A stretch of 64,000 nucleotides of DNA from Pseudoxanthomonas kaohsiungensis. GTDB lineage: Bacteria > Pseudomonadota > Gammaproteobacteria > Xanthomonadales > Xanthomonadaceae. The stretch is from positions 1 through 64,000 of the forward strand of contig NZ_PDWO01000016.1 in assembly GCF_010211765.1 (NCBI RefSeq). The letters are read 5' to 3'. Position 1 is the stretch's first letter. Each line of letters begins with the position of its first letter. This document shows, in pieces, positions 49,469 through 60,473 of the stretch. Both the position numbers and the translations under genes were made by a program. Below the pieces are notes generated by a model that did not search any database, was not told the origin of the DNA, and worked only from the letters and a program-made list of their open reading frames with translations.

Positions 49469-50809
49469 TCACTGCTGGCGCTGGTCCAGCCAGGCCGTGC
49501 GCGCCGCGGGGGGCGTGGCCAGCAGTTCGCGGCGCAGCCGCTCGCGTTCGGCCGGCGGGGTGCGCAGCGACAGCGCGCCGAGCCGGGCGCGCTGTTCGGG
49601 AGTAAGCGTGCGCAGTACGGCCAGCAGCGGTTCGCGCTCGTCTTCCGGCACGAACCCGACCAGCGGCTGCAGCAGCACGAAGTCCGCGCCGAGCACCGGG
49701 CCCAGGCGCCAGCCGCGGCGCTCCATCGCATCCAGCGCGGCGAAGCGCGCGTGCAGCGCGGCCTGCGCGGCCGGATCGCGTGCCTGCAGCGCGACCGCCG
49801 CCGCATGCACCTGGGCCTGCTCGTGTGCATCCAGGCGGGCCCAGTCGGCACCGGTGCCGCCGGCATCCTGCAGCAGGTCCGCCGACGGCTCCGCCGGCTC
49901 GCCCTCCTGCTCCAGCCGCGAGGGCGGGGCGCCGGCCGCCAGCCAGGACAGCAGCGCCAGCCGGGCCACGACCGGATCCTGCACGCCCTCCTCCAGCGGC
50001 GCCGGCCAATCGACCGCGGCGACCGGCGGCGGATCGCCCTCCGGCAGCGGTTCGACCTGTACCGGCGGGTTGTCGTGCACGCGCAGGTCGTCGAGTGCCG
50101 CGGCGGCGGGCGCGTCGGCACCGGCGGCCGGCATCGCCGCGGGCCACCACCACAGCGCGGCCCCCAGCAGCAACGCGCCGAGCGCGGCGATGGCGACCAG
50201 GAGCCAGGCAGATCCGCGCGGCGGCCTGGCGGGGCGCGAGCGCGCGTCCGGCACCGGCGCGGCGGCCTCCGGCGGCGCAGCGACCTGCTGGCCGGCCAGG
50301 GCCGCTTCGCGAAGCTGCATCAGCCGCACGAGCTGGTCGCTTTCAAGCTCGCGCCCGGCCTGCTGGATCGCCTCGGCCTGGTGACGCCATCCGGCCGCAT
50401 CGGGACGGCCGTCGGCGGCGCGCGGACAGGCGTCGGCCAAGGCCTGCTGGTAGGCCTGGACGTCCACGCCCAGCACCTCCGCGGCGGTGGCCTCGTCCAG
50501 GCCGGCCACCTGGCGCAGCAGCAGCGCGCGGCGCACTGGAGGGCGCATCGACGCCAGGAAGCCCAAGGCCACGGGCCAGTCGCCCCCCGGCTCCTGCGGC
50601 AGGGCCAGCAGCAGCTTCCAGAAGCGGGTCGGCCATTCCGCCATGGGCATCCGCGCGGCAGGGCCGGGGAACGCGCGGATCGCCGCCGCCAGGGACCGCT
50701 CCGCCGCCCGCGCATCCCCGGATTGCAGCCACAGGAACAGGAAAGCGCGGCGCTCGGCGCCCCGCAGGAAGGCGGCCAGCGCCGCCGGCAGCCCTGACGA
50801 ACCGCTCAC
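49469..50809 (-). CDS. Sigma-70-like HTH / single-TM / DUF3106-like fusion protein
   Basis: Up to about 446 residues from GTG 50809; the start is uncertain because no ATG or clear Shine-Dalgarno is present. The N-terminal ~135 residues read like sigma region 2-4 (LVRL; RRALLLRQVAGLDEATAAEVLGV; AYQQALADACP is the HTH tail). A transmembrane helix (WLLVAIAALGALLLGAALWWW) at about 195-215 follows, then a periplasmic part with LTPEQRARLGALSLRTPPAERERLR. Such fusions look like membrane-held sigma factors or degenerate ones. Product not firmly known. Confidence 0.65.
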   Translation of the reverse strand: MSGSSGLPAALAAFLRGAERRAFLFLWLQSGDARAAERSLAAAIRAFPGPAARMPMAEWPTRFWKLLLALPQEPGGDWPVALGFLASMRPPVRRALLLRQVAGLDEATAAEVLGVDVQAYQQALADACPRAADGRPDAAGWRHQAEAIQQAGRELESDQLVRLMQLREAALAGQQVAAPPEAAAPVPDARSRPARPPRGSAWLLVAIAALGALLLGAALWWWPAAMPAAGADAPAAAALDDLRVHDNPPVQVEPLPEGDPPPVAAVDWPAPLEEGVQDPVVARLALLSWLAAGAPPSRLEQEGEPAEPSADLLQDAGGTGADWARLDAHEQAQVHAAAVALQARDPAAQAALHARFAALDAMERRGWRLGPVLGADFVLLQPLVGFVPEDEREPLLAVLRTLTPEQRARLGALSLRTPPAERERLRRELLATPPAARTAWLDQRQQ

Positions 50810-51261
50810 CGCACCAGCACCCGTCGCATCTCCACCATTGGCCAAGGATAGGCCCCCGCCGGGGTGCGGCGCGTCTTGACACGCCGCCGGGCGCTGTTCC
50901 AGCCCGCTGGGACAAGGCTCGCGGCCCAAACGGTTGTGCACAGCGCAATTACTTTCGGCGCAAAACCCGCATTTTTGCCTTCACGCCCTTCGCTGCATCG
51001 GTGTTTCACGGGCAAACCGTTGATTCTTTTTTGTTTTTTCATATGGCGTTTTTTTGACCAACCTGACTGACAGGCTTGAATTCCCGTCTTTGCGGCGTGA
51101 AGCATCGCGGTGATGCACAAGGTTATCCACATCTTGTGTGGATAAGCACAAATATCCAAGTGTGACGGCGGTTTACATCCCATTTATCAGCCGGCACGCA
51201 GCAATGCGGTGCAAGCGGGGGTCCTGCGGGCGGTCGGACGCTGGCTTTAGACTGGCCCGAT
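50810..51261. other. AT-rich intergenic region upstream of priA
   Basis: About 450 bases with no gene I can support. The stretch 50940-51180 is markedly AT-rich with several T-runs (TTCTTTTTTGTTTTTT near 51020 and GTTTTTTTG near 51048) and contains the DnaA-box pair listed next. Confidence 0.7.
51123..51145. promoter_or_regulatory. Inverted pair of consensus DnaA boxes
   Basis: TTATCCACA (51123-51131) and its complement TGTGGATAA (51137-51145) are perfect consensus DnaA boxes, five bases apart, next to an AT-rich stretch and about 120 bases before priA. Confidence 0.75.
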
Positions 51262-53481
51262 ATGCCCCCCTCCGACCCGATCGCCTGCCTGCAGGTCGCC
51301 TTGCCCGTGCCGCTGCCGCGGCTGTTCGACTATCTGCCGCCGGCCGGGCATGCGGCGACACCCGCCCTGGTCGGGCACCGGGTGCAGGTGCCGTTCGGCA
51401 GCCGCGAGCTGGTCGGCGTGGTGGCCAGCGTGGGCATGGCCGAGGCGGGCATCGAGCTGCGCCAGGCCAGGGGCCTGCCCGATGCCGAACCGCTGTTCAG
51501 CGGCGAACTGCTGGACTCGCTGCGCTGGCTCGCCCGCTACACCCACGCCCCGCCCGGCGAAGTCTTTGCCACCGCACTACCGGCGCCGCTGCGGGCGGGC
51601 GAGCCCTTGCCCGATACCCATGCATGGGCCTGGCTGCTGACCGAAGCCGGCGCCACCGGCCTGGCCGGCCTGCGTCGCAATACCCGGCCGCGGCGGCTGG
51701 CGGAGCTGCTCGAAGCCGGGCCCGCGGACGAGGAGAGGCTGGACCGGCAACTGGAAGGCTGGCGCGACGCCGCGCGCGCCCTGGCCAAGCGTGGTTACGC
51801 CGAGCGCGTGGCGATTCCGGCCACGCCCGGCGCGCCGGATCCGCAGGCCGGGCCGCCGCCCAACCCGGAACAGCAGGCGGCGATCGACGCCATCGTCGCG
51901 GCCCGCGGCTTCGCTCCGGTGCTGCTGGAGGGCGTGACCGGCAGCGGCAAGACCGAGGTCTACCTGCATGCCATCGCCGACTGCCTGGCGCGCGGCCGCC
52001 AGGCGCTGGTGCTGGTGCCGGAGATCGGCCTCACCCCGCAGACCCTGGCGCGCTTCCGCGCCCGCCTCGGCGTGCCGGTGCATGCGCTGCATTCGGGCCT
52101 CGCCGACGGCGAGCGCGCGCGGGTCTGGGCCGCGGCCTGGCGCGGCGAGGCGCGGGTGGTGGTCGGCACCCGCTCGGCGGTGTTCACCCCGCTGCCCGAG
52201 GCCGGCCTGATCGTGGTCGACGAGGAGCACGACGGCAGCTACAAGCAACAGGACGGCATCCGCTACCACGCGCGCGATTTCGCCCTGGTGCGCGGCAAGG
52301 CGCTGGCGGTGCCGGTCCTGCTCGGCAGCGCGACGCCGTCGCTGGAGACGCTGCACAACGCCGGCGCCGGCCGCTACGCGCACCTGCGCCTGCGCCAGCG
52401 CGCCGGCGAGGCGCGGCCACCGGCGGTGCGCATCCTCGACGTGCGCAAGCGTCCGCTGCAGGCCGGCCTGGCCCCGGAAGTGCTCGAGATGATCGGCGCG
52501 GCGCTGCGCGATGGCGGCCAGGTGCTGGTGTTCAAGAACCGCCGCGGCTACGCACCGGTGCTGCTCTGCCACGATTGCGGCTGGAGCGCCCACTGCCCGC
52601 GCTGCAGCACGCCGGTGCAGAGCACGCCGCTGACCGTCCACGCCGGCGGCGGCAAGCTGGTCTGCCACCACTGCGGCCACCGCCAGTCGCGCCCGCTGGC
52701 GTGTCCGGACTGTGCCAGCCTGGCGCTGCAGCCGCAGGGCGTCGGCACCGAGCGGCTGGAGGAGCTGCTGGCCGAACGCTTCGCCGACTGGCCGGTGCTG
52801 CGCATCGACCGCGGCACCACCCAACGCCGCGACGGCCTGGCAAGACTGCTGGCCGAACTGGGCGACAGGCCCGGCATCCTGGTCGGCACCCAGATCCTGG
52901 CCAAGGGCCACGACCTGCCCCACCTTACCCGCGTGGTGGTGGTCGGCGTGGACGAGGGCCTGTTCTCGTCCGATTTCCGTGCCGGCGAGAAGCTGGCGCA
53001 ACTGCTGATCCAGGTCGCCGGCCGCGCCGGCCGCGCGCGACGCCCGGGCCAGGTGTGGTGGCAGACCCACCACCCCGACCATCGCCTGCTGCACGACCTC
53101 CTCAACGGCGGCTACGACGCCTTCGCCAGGGACGAGCTGGCCCAGCGCGAAGCTGCCGGCTTCCCGCCGTTCGCCCACCTGGCGATGCTGCGCGCCGAGG
53201 ATCAGCAGGCCGGGAACGCCGACGCGTTCCTGCGTGCGGCCAGGTCGATCCTGCACGACGCCGCCGATCGCATGGCCGCGCCGGGAATCGAACTGCTCGG
53301 TCCCGTGACCGCACCGATGTCGCGGCGCGCCGGTCTCTACCGGATGCAGCTGTTGCTGTCCGCGGCCACGCGCCCGGTCCTGCATGCGCTGCTCGACGCG
53401 GCGTTGCCGGCAATCCACGCCCTGCCCGAGGCACGGCGCACCCGCTGGTCGCTGGACATCGATCCGGTCGACCTCTACTGA
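51262..53481 (+). CDS. priA: Primosomal replication protein N' (DNA helicase PriA)
   Basis: A 739-residue replication-restart helicase that reloads DnaB at stalled forks. Visible: N-terminal 3'-BD region LPRLFDYL, Walker A GVTGSGKTE (about residue 225), DEEH (about 325), GSATPS, and the zinc-binding cysteines CHDCGWSAHCPRCS...CHHCGHRQSRPLACPDC. VGTQILAKGHDLPHLTRV and QVAGRAGRARRPGQV are the motif IV-VI region. Length matches. ATG 51262. Confidence 0.97.
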   Translation: MPPSDPIACLQVALPVPLPRLFDYLPPAGHAATPALVGHRVQVPFGSRELVGVVASVGMAEAGIELRQARGLPDAEPLFSGELLDSLRWLARYTHAPPGEVFATALPAPLRAGEPLPDTHAWAWLLTEAGATGLAGLRRNTRPRRLAELLEAGPADEERLDRQLEGWRDAARALAKRGYAERVAIPATPGAPDPQAGPPPNPEQQAAIDAIVAARGFAPVLLEGVTGSGKTEVYLHAIADCLARGRQALVLVPEIGLTPQTLARFRARLGVPVHALHSGLADGERARVWAAAWRGEARVVVGTRSAVFTPLPEAGLIVVDEEHDGSYKQQDGIRYHARDFALVRGKALAVPVLLGSATPSLETLHNAGAGRYAHLRLRQRAGEARPPAVRILDVRKRPLQAGLAPEVLEMIGAALRDGGQVLVFKNRRGYAPVLLCHDCGWSAHCPRCSTPVQSTPLTVHAGGGKLVCHHCGHRQSRPLACPDCASLALQPQGVGTERLEELLAERFADWPVLRIDRGTTQRRDGLARLLAELGDRPGILVGTQILAKGHDLPHLTRVVVVGVDEGLFSSDFRAGEKLAQLLIQVAGRAGRARRPGQVWWQTHHPDHRLLHDLLNGGYDAFARDELAQREAAGFPPFAHLAMLRAEDQQAGNADAFLRAARSILHDAADRMAAPGIELLGPVTAPMSRRAGLYRMQLLLSAATRPVLHALLDAALPAIHALPEARRTRWSLDIDPVDLY

Positions 53482-53593
53482 TCGCAACATCGCAATGGCA
53501 GCATCGACCGGGCACGCAGGCATGCCGCGGACCGATGAAGCCTGCGCCCGTGGAGCCACGCCCGTTCCGGACGCAGGCGCGGCCGCGTGCGAA

Positions 53594-54355
<762 letters not shown>

Positions 54356-54441
54356 CGGTTCGCTCCCTGGTCCGTGTGCCGCGCAGTCTTGCACAACCGC
54401 GGCGCCTGCGGGTCGACGCGCGTCCGTGCCAGAATCGGCCG

Positions 54442-55776
54442 ATGGAACCCGCCCGCGAACTCACCCCGGCCCGCCGCCTGCGCAGCATCTTCAGCGGCTC
54501 GGTCGGCAACCTGGTGGAGTGGTACGACTGGTACGTGTACGCGGCGTTCTCGCTGTACTTCGCCGAGGTGTTCTTCCCCGGCGGCGACCGCACCAGCCAG
54601 CTGCTGAAGACCGCCGCGATCTTCGCCGTCGGTTTCCTGATGCGGCCGCTCGGCGGCTGGCTGCTCGGGCGCTACGCCGACCGGCACGGGCGCCGCGCCG
54701 CGCTGCTGCTGTCGGTGTGGATGATGTGCGCCGGCTCGCTGGTCATCGCCTTCACCCCGGGCTACGCCAGCATCGGCATCGCCGCGCCGATACTGCTGGT
54801 GCTGGCGCGCCTGCTGCAGGGACTGTCGGTCGGCGGCGAGTACGGCACCTCGGCCACGTACCTCAGCGAGATGGCCGGCCGCGAGCACCGCGGCTTCTGG
54901 TCCAGCTTCCAGTACGTGACCCTTGTGATGGGCCACCTGGTCGCACTGGCGGTGCTGCTGGCGCTGCAACTGCTGCTCACGCCCGAGCAGCTGCGCGAAT
55001 GGGGCTGGCGGATCCCGTTCGCGATCGGCGCGCTGGCCGCGGTGGCGGCGCTGTGGCTGCGGCGGAACATGGCGGAAACCGAATCGTTCGCGCGCAGCGA
55101 GGCCGATGCCTCGGCCGCGCAGCAGCGTCGCCAGGGCACGTTGCGGGTGCTGCTGCAGCACCCGCGCGCGCTACTGACCGTGGTAGGGCTGACCATGGGC
55201 GGCACGCTGGCGTTCTATACGTACACCACCTACGTGCACAAGTTCCTGGTCAACAGCGCCGGCCTGTCCAGCCAGGACGCGGCGCGGGTGAACGCCTCGA
55301 CGCTGTTCGTGTTCATGCTGCTGCAGCCACTGGTCGGCGCCTTGTCGGACCGGATCGGGCGGCGCCCGGTACTGATCGCCTTCGGGGTGCTGGGCACGCT
55401 GCTGACCGTGCCGATCCTCAGCCGCCTGCAGTCGGTGGGCAGCGCGGGCGAGGCGTTCTGGCTGGTGATGCTGGCGCTGGTGGCGCTCAGCGGGTACACC
55501 GCGATCAACGCGGTGGTGAAGGCCGAGCTGTTCCCGGTGGAGATCCGCGCGCTCGGGGTTGGCCTGCCCTATGCGTTGACGGTGGCGGTGTTCGGCGGCA
55601 CCGCCGAATCGGTGGCGCTGTGGTTCAAGCGCGCCGGGCTCGAAAGCGGCTTTTACTGGTACGTCACCGCCTGCATCGCAGTCTCGCTGCTGGTGTACGT
55701 GTGGATGCCCGATACGCGCCGCCATTCCAGGATCGACCAGGACGATGCGGCCGCGCCGCGCGGAGGAACCCGGTGA
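54442..55776 (+). CDS. MFS transporter, metabolite:H+ symporter (MHS) family
   Basis: A 444-residue protein with 12 predicted helices. MHS traits: SVGNLVEWYDWYVYAAFSLYFAEVFFP, GWLLGRYADRHGRRAALL and RLLQGLSVGGEYGTSATYLSEMA. The family imports alpha-ketoglutarate, shikimate or proline-betaine; substrate not readable. Its TGA overlaps the GTG of the next gene. Confidence 0.92.
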   Translation: MEPARELTPARRLRSIFSGSVGNLVEWYDWYVYAAFSLYFAEVFFPGGDRTSQLLKTAAIFAVGFLMRPLGGWLLGRYADRHGRRAALLLSVWMMCAGSLVIAFTPGYASIGIAAPILLVLARLLQGLSVGGEYGTSATYLSEMAGREHRGFWSSFQYVTLVMGHLVALAVLLALQLLLTPEQLREWGWRIPFAIGALAAVAALWLRRNMAETESFARSEADASAAQQRRQGTLRVLLQHPRALLTVVGLTMGGTLAFYTYTTYVHKFLVNSAGLSSQDAARVNASTLFVFMLLQPLVGALSDRIGRRPVLIAFGVLGTLLTVPILSRLQSVGSAGEAFWLVMLALVALSGYTAINAVVKAELFPVEIRALGVGLPYALTVAVFGGTAESVALWFKRAGLESGFYWYVTACIAVSLLVYVWMPDTRRHSRIDQDDAAAPRGGTR

Positions 55777-57062
55777 ACCACCACAACCGTCTTCCCCACC
55801 TGCTCGTGATCGGCGGCGGTTTCGCCGGCCTGTGGGCCACGCGTGTACTGGCCGGCGCGCCGCTGCGCATCACCCTGCTCGACCGCAGCAACCACCACCT
55901 GTTCCAGCCGCTGCTGTACCAGGTCGCCACCGCCGGGCTGTCGGCACCGGACATCGCCGCGCCGCTGCGCCACATCCTGCGCCGGCAGCGCAATGTCGAA
56001 GTGCGGCTGGGCGAAGCGACGTCGATCGATCCGGCGCGCAGGCAGGTCGTGCTGGCGGACGGCACCGCGCTGGATTTCGACTACCTGTTGCTGGCCAGCG
56101 GCGCGACCCACGCGTACTTCGGCAACGACCACTGGGCCGGGCATGCGCCGGGGCTGAAGTCACTGGATGACGCGCTGCACCTGCGCCGGCGGCTGCTGCT
56201 GGCCTTCGAGCGCGCCGAAGCCTGCACCGATCCTGGCGAGCGTGCGGCATGGCTGAGCTTCGCCATCGTCGGTGGCGGCCCGACCGGGGTCGAGCTGGCC
56301 GGCACCCTGGCCGAGATCGCCCGGCACACGCTGAAGGACGAGTTCCGCCACATCGATCCGGCGAGCGCGCGCGTACGCCTGGTCGAAGCCGGGCCTCGGG
56401 TACTGGCGTCGTTTCCCGAGGAACTCTCGCACCGCGCACGCCGGCAGCTGGAGAAGCTCGGCGTGGAGGTGTCCACCGGCGTACCGGTGACGGCCATCGA
56501 CGGCGCCGGCTATCGCCTGGGCGATGTGTTCGTGCCCGCGCGAACCGTGGTCTGGGCCGCCGGCGTGGCCGCTTCGCCGCTGGCGCGATCGCTGGGCGTT
56601 CCGCTGGACCGCGCCGGCCGCGTGCCGGTCGAACCTGACCTCAGCGTGCCCGGGCAACCGCACGTGTTCGTCGCCGGCGACCTGGCCGCGGTGAAGCAGG
56701 CCAACGGCGCTGCGGTCCCGGGCGTGGCGCCGGCGGCCAAGCAGATGGGCCGGCACGTGGCCGTGGCGATCCGCGCGCGCCTGCAGGGCGCGAACGCGCG
56801 ACCGTTCCGCTACCGGGACTTCGGCAACCTGGCCACGATCGGCCGCATGGCCGCGGTGGTCGACCTGCACGGGTTCAAGCTGTCCGGGCTGCTGGCCTGG
56901 TGGTTCTGGCTGGCGGCGCACGTGTTCTTCCTGATCGGCTTCCGCAACCGGCTGGTGGTGCTGCTCAACTGGGCCTGGGCCTACTGGAGCTACCAGCGTG
57001 CGGCGCGGATCATCCTCGGCAAGGGTGGGGACGGGGAACGGCCGCCGGCGAAGCCGGAGTAG
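55773..57062 (+). CDS. Type II NADH dehydrogenase-like NAD(P)/FAD oxidoreductase
   Basis: A 429-residue FAD protein with FAD loop VIGGGFAGLWAT (about 11-22), NAD loop IVGGGPTGVELAG (about 168) and FVAGDLAAV for the FAD ribityl. The C-terminal region (GLLAWWFWLAAHVFFLIGFRNRLVV) is a membrane-associated helix as in NDH-2. It would feed electrons from NADH to quinone without pumping. GTG 55773 overlaps the MFS stop. Confidence 0.92.
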   Translation: MNHHNRLPHLLVIGGGFAGLWATRVLAGAPLRITLLDRSNHHLFQPLLYQVATAGLSAPDIAAPLRHILRRQRNVEVRLGEATSIDPARRQVVLADGTALDFDYLLLASGATHAYFGNDHWAGHAPGLKSLDDALHLRRRLLLAFERAEACTDPGERAAWLSFAIVGGGPTGVELAGTLAEIARHTLKDEFRHIDPASARVRLVEAGPRVLASFPEELSHRARRQLEKLGVEVSTGVPVTAIDGAGYRLGDVFVPARTVVWAAGVAASPLARSLGVPLDRAGRVPVEPDLSVPGQPHVFVAGDLAAVKQANGAAVPGVAPAAKQMGRHVAVAIRARLQGANARPFRYRDFGNLATIGRMAAVVDLHGFKLSGLLAWWFWLAAHVFFLIGFRNRLVVLLNWAWAYWSYQRAARIILGKGGDGERPPAKPE

Positions 57063-57128
57063 GCACCGCCGGGCGGACGCGGGGCCACGGAGTACGGCAG
57101 CGAGCTGGTGCATCCGCGCCGGACGGGC

Positions 57129-57812
57129 ATGACAATCGCGCGTGCCGCTGCGATCCTTGCCCTCGCCTCCCTGCATGCGGCCGCCGTGTCCACCCTCCTG
57201 CTGCTGTTCGACCTGATCGGCACCTTCGTGTTCGCGCTCAGCGGCGGCACGCTCGCCGTGCGCCAGCGGCTGGACCTGTTCGGCGTGCTGGTGCTGTCGT
57301 GCGCGGCGGCCGTATCCGGTGGCCTGGCCCGCGACGTGCTGATCGGCGACCAGCCACCGTCCGCGCTTGCCGACTGGCGCTACCTGGCCACCGCGATGCT
57401 GGCGGGCGTCGTCACCTTCTACCGGCACGAGTCGATCGAGCGCCTGCGCAATCCGGTGCAGTTGTTCGACGCGGCGGGCCTGGCGCTGTTCGCCGTGCTC
57501 GGTACAAGCAAGGCATTGGCCTTCGGGCTCTCTCCCTTCGCCGCGACCCTGCTCGGCATGATGAGCGGCATCGGTGGCGGCATCGCCCGCGACCTGCTGG
57601 TCGCACGCACCCCGGTCGTCCTGCAGGCGGAGCTGTATGCGGTGGCCGCGCTCCTGGGCAGTGGCGTGGTCGCGCTGGCGCACGTCACCGGGCTTCCGCC
57701 GTACCCGGCGATGGCAGCCGGTGCGCTGGCCTGCTTCGGCCTGCGCTACATGGCGATCCGCCACGGCTGGCACCTGCCGGTGGCTCGGGTGCCGGAAGAC
57801 CCGCCGGGCTGA
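57129..57812 (+). CDS. TRIC-like/UPF0126 membrane protein
   Basis: A 227-residue protein with two UPF0126 repeats: FDLIGTFVFALSGGTLAVRQRLDLFGVLVL and LFDAAGLALFAVLGTSKALAFG, each with its Gly-x-x-x-R motif (GGLARDVLIGD and GGGIARDLLV). Members are trimeric cation channels in prokaryotes. ATG 57129, or GTG 57108. Confidence 0.9.
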   Translation: MTIARAAAILALASLHAAAVSTLLLLFDLIGTFVFALSGGTLAVRQRLDLFGVLVLSCAAAVSGGLARDVLIGDQPPSALADWRYLATAMLAGVVTFYRHESIERLRNPVQLFDAAGLALFAVLGTSKALAFGLSPFAATLLGMMSGIGGGIARDLLVARTPVVLQAELYAVAALLGSGVVALAHVTGLPPYPAMAAGALACFGLRYMAIRHGWHLPVARVPEDPPG

Positions 57813-57928
57813 ATGACCGCGGCGCCATGGGCCGACCCGCCTCCGCCTGGGTGCGTGCGGGGCAGCGTTCCCGTATGCCCACCTTGCCACGGACAACCCG
57901 ACCATCGTTGGGAAGTGACCGGAAAGCA

Positions 57929-57956
57929 AACGGCCCGGACTTGTGCCCGGGCCGTT
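57929..57956 (-). terminator. Rho-independent terminator of rpoH
   Basis: AACGGCCCGG and CCGGGCCGTT form a perfect 10-base stem with an 8-base loop; on the minus strand it is followed by TTTGCTTTCC. It starts 24 bases after the rpoH stop. Confidence 0.85.
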
Positions 57957-57979
57957 GCGGTAGCACTGGACGTCCTTGG

Positions 57980-58858
<879 letters not shown>

Positions 58859-58868
58859 GGCGGCCATA

Positions 58869-58895
58869 TTAGCAATCGGGTGATTGGACTGCTAA
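58869..58895. promoter_or_regulatory. Inverted repeat upstream of rpoH
   Basis: TTAGCA (58869-58874) and TGCTAA (58890-58895) are separated by 15 bases, 10 bases upstream of the rpoH ATG. It may affect rpoH translation by folding in the 5' leader or be an operator; the repeat is short. Confidence 0.4.
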
Positions 58896-59100
58896 CGCCG
58901 GAGATGGTTCCCAGCATTGCATCCATGCAACAGCACGGCGGATTCTATCCAGCAAAATCAATGACTTGCTGGCACGCAACTGAACGCCAGCCAAGGGCGG
59001 GCGAGGCATCGCGCACCACGCCCTCCCAATCGGTGTGAGGGCCCGGCGGCGCCTTTCAAGGGGGCCATGACCTTTGGGCCATGGCCCCCGATCCAGGGGC

Positions 59101-59814
59101 TCAGTGGCGGGCCAGCTCGGGCAGGTCGAACACCAGCACCTCGGCGCCTTGCCCGCGCTCGATCCGGACGTCCGGCTCGTCGCGGTACAGCAGGGCGTCG
59201 CCGGCGCCCAGGTCGCGGCCGTTGACCGTGGCCGTGCCCCGGACCAGGTGGACGTACGCCAGCCGACCGGGCGCGATCGCCAGCTCCGCCGACCCGTCGC
59301 CGTCGAACAGGCCGGCGTACATGCGCGCGTCCTGGTGGATCGTCACCGAGCCGTCGGCGCCGTCGGGGCTGACCACCAGCCGCAGGCGACCGCGCTTCTC
59401 GCTGTCGTCGAACCGCTTCTGCTCGTAGCCCGGCTCGATGCCGGTGCGCTCGGGCAGGATCCAGATCTGCAGGAAGTGGGTGGTGCCTGCGCTGTCGTAG
59501 TTGAACTCCGAGTGGGTCACGCCGGTGCCGGCGCTCATCCGCTGGACCTCGCCCGGGGTGATCGTCTCGATATTGCCTATCGAGTCCTTGTGCCCGAGCG
59601 CGCCCTCCAGCACGTAGCTGATGATCTCCATGTCGCGGTGGCCATGGGTGCCGAAGCCCTGCCCGGCGGCCACGCGGTCCTCGTTGATCACCCGCAGCGG
59701 ACCCCAGTGCACATGGTCCGGGTCGAAGTATTCGGCGAAGGAGAAGCTGTGCCAGGAGTCCAGCCAGCCGTGGTTGGCGTGGCCGCGTTCGCCGGCCGGT
59801 CGCAGGGTGATCAC
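59101..59814 (-). CDS. Pirin-like bicupin protein
   Basis: A 237-residue pirin-family protein (YhhW-like) with metal ligands in GTHGHRDMEIISYVLEGALGHKDS and the second set in GVTHSEFNYD. Bacterial relatives have quercetin 2,3-dioxygenase activity; substrate here unknown. Start GTG 59814 overlaps the doxX stop (GTGA). Confidence 0.92.
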   Translation of the reverse strand: MITLRPAGERGHANHGWLDSWHSFSFAEYFDPDHVHWGPLRVINEDRVAAGQGFGTHGHRDMEIISYVLEGALGHKDSIGNIETITPGEVQRMSAGTGVTHSEFNYDSAGTTHFLQIWILPERTGIEPGYEQKRFDDSEKRGRLRLVVSPDGADGSVTIHQDARMYAGLFDGDGSAELAIAPGRLAYVHLVRGTATVNGRDLGAGDALLYRDEPDVRIERGQGAEVLVFDLPELARH

Positions 59815-60227
59815 AGGGCACCTCCGGTGCTGAGGACGGGGGAGAGCTTGCGGTCGCGGCGCCAGGCATCGACGCTGAAGGCGCCGGCGCCGTTGGCGGC
59901 CAGCATCAGGAAGCCGCCGCCCAGGGCGACATTCTTCATCAGGTGGATGAACTGGTTCTGGTCCGCCAGGTCGGCATGGAACAGGAAGCCGGCGGCCAGC
60001 GAGAACACCGCCAACGACAGCGCCGCGCTGCGCGTGAACACGCCAGCCAGCACGGCCAGGCCACCACCGATTTCCAGGGCGATCACCAGCGGCAGCAACG
60101 CGCCGGGCACGCCCATCGCCTCCATGTACTGCTGGCTGGCGAGGTAGCCGGCGAGCTTGCTCCAGCCGGAAGCGATGAAGATCAGGGACAGGCCGATGCG
60201 GCCCAGGAGCGCATACAGGTGGTTCAT
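59811..60227 (-). CDS. DoxX family membrane protein
   Basis: A 138-residue four-helix membrane protein: LLGRIGLSLIFIASGWSKLAGY, LEIGGGLAVLAGVFTR, and LMKNVALGGGFLMLAANG. DoxX/DoxD proteins are redox-linked; partner is pirin in the same operon, frequently seen in proteobacteria. ATG 60227. Confidence 0.92.
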   Translation of the reverse strand: MNHLYALLGRIGLSLIFIASGWSKLAGYLASQQYMEAMGVPGALLPLVIALEIGGGLAVLAGVFTRSAALSLAVFSLAAGFLFHADLADQNQFIHLMKNVALGGGFLMLAANGAGAFSVDAWRRDRKLSPVLSTGGAL

Positions 60228-60317
60228 GGAAACCTCGGACAGGAACGCGGGGCGGATTCGCGGGATGCGGATCGGGGTGGCCCTGCGACTGGCCGGCAGA
60301 ATGGACCTCTTCACCAA

Positions 60318-60341
60318 TGGAATAAACATGTAGATATTCCA
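60318..60341 (-). promoter_or_regulatory. Operator-like inverted repeat upstream of doxX-pirin
   Basis: TGGAATA-AACATGTAGA-TATTCCA is a perfect 7+7 repeat with a 10-base spacer, in an AT-rich patch about 90 bases above doxX. LysR or TetR type regulators use such sites, and doxX-pirin operons are often beside a LysR gene; no regulator is adjacent here. Confidence 0.6.
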
Positions 60342-60473
60342 CTGATTGTTCTATTTGCGTCGTTACGTGCGAATCGAGGGGGCGGCCGAGATGAATCCGG
60401 CCAGCCAGGCTTCGCTCGGGGGGGACGGCGTCGCGGGCGGCTTTCCACGGACGGGTGTCCGGTCTCCCGGCGC

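Noticed and set aside
51123-51145. Chromosomal oriC
   Set aside because: Only two boxes are perfect, and the dnaA-dnaN-rpmH context is absent; kept as a candidate regulatory site instead.
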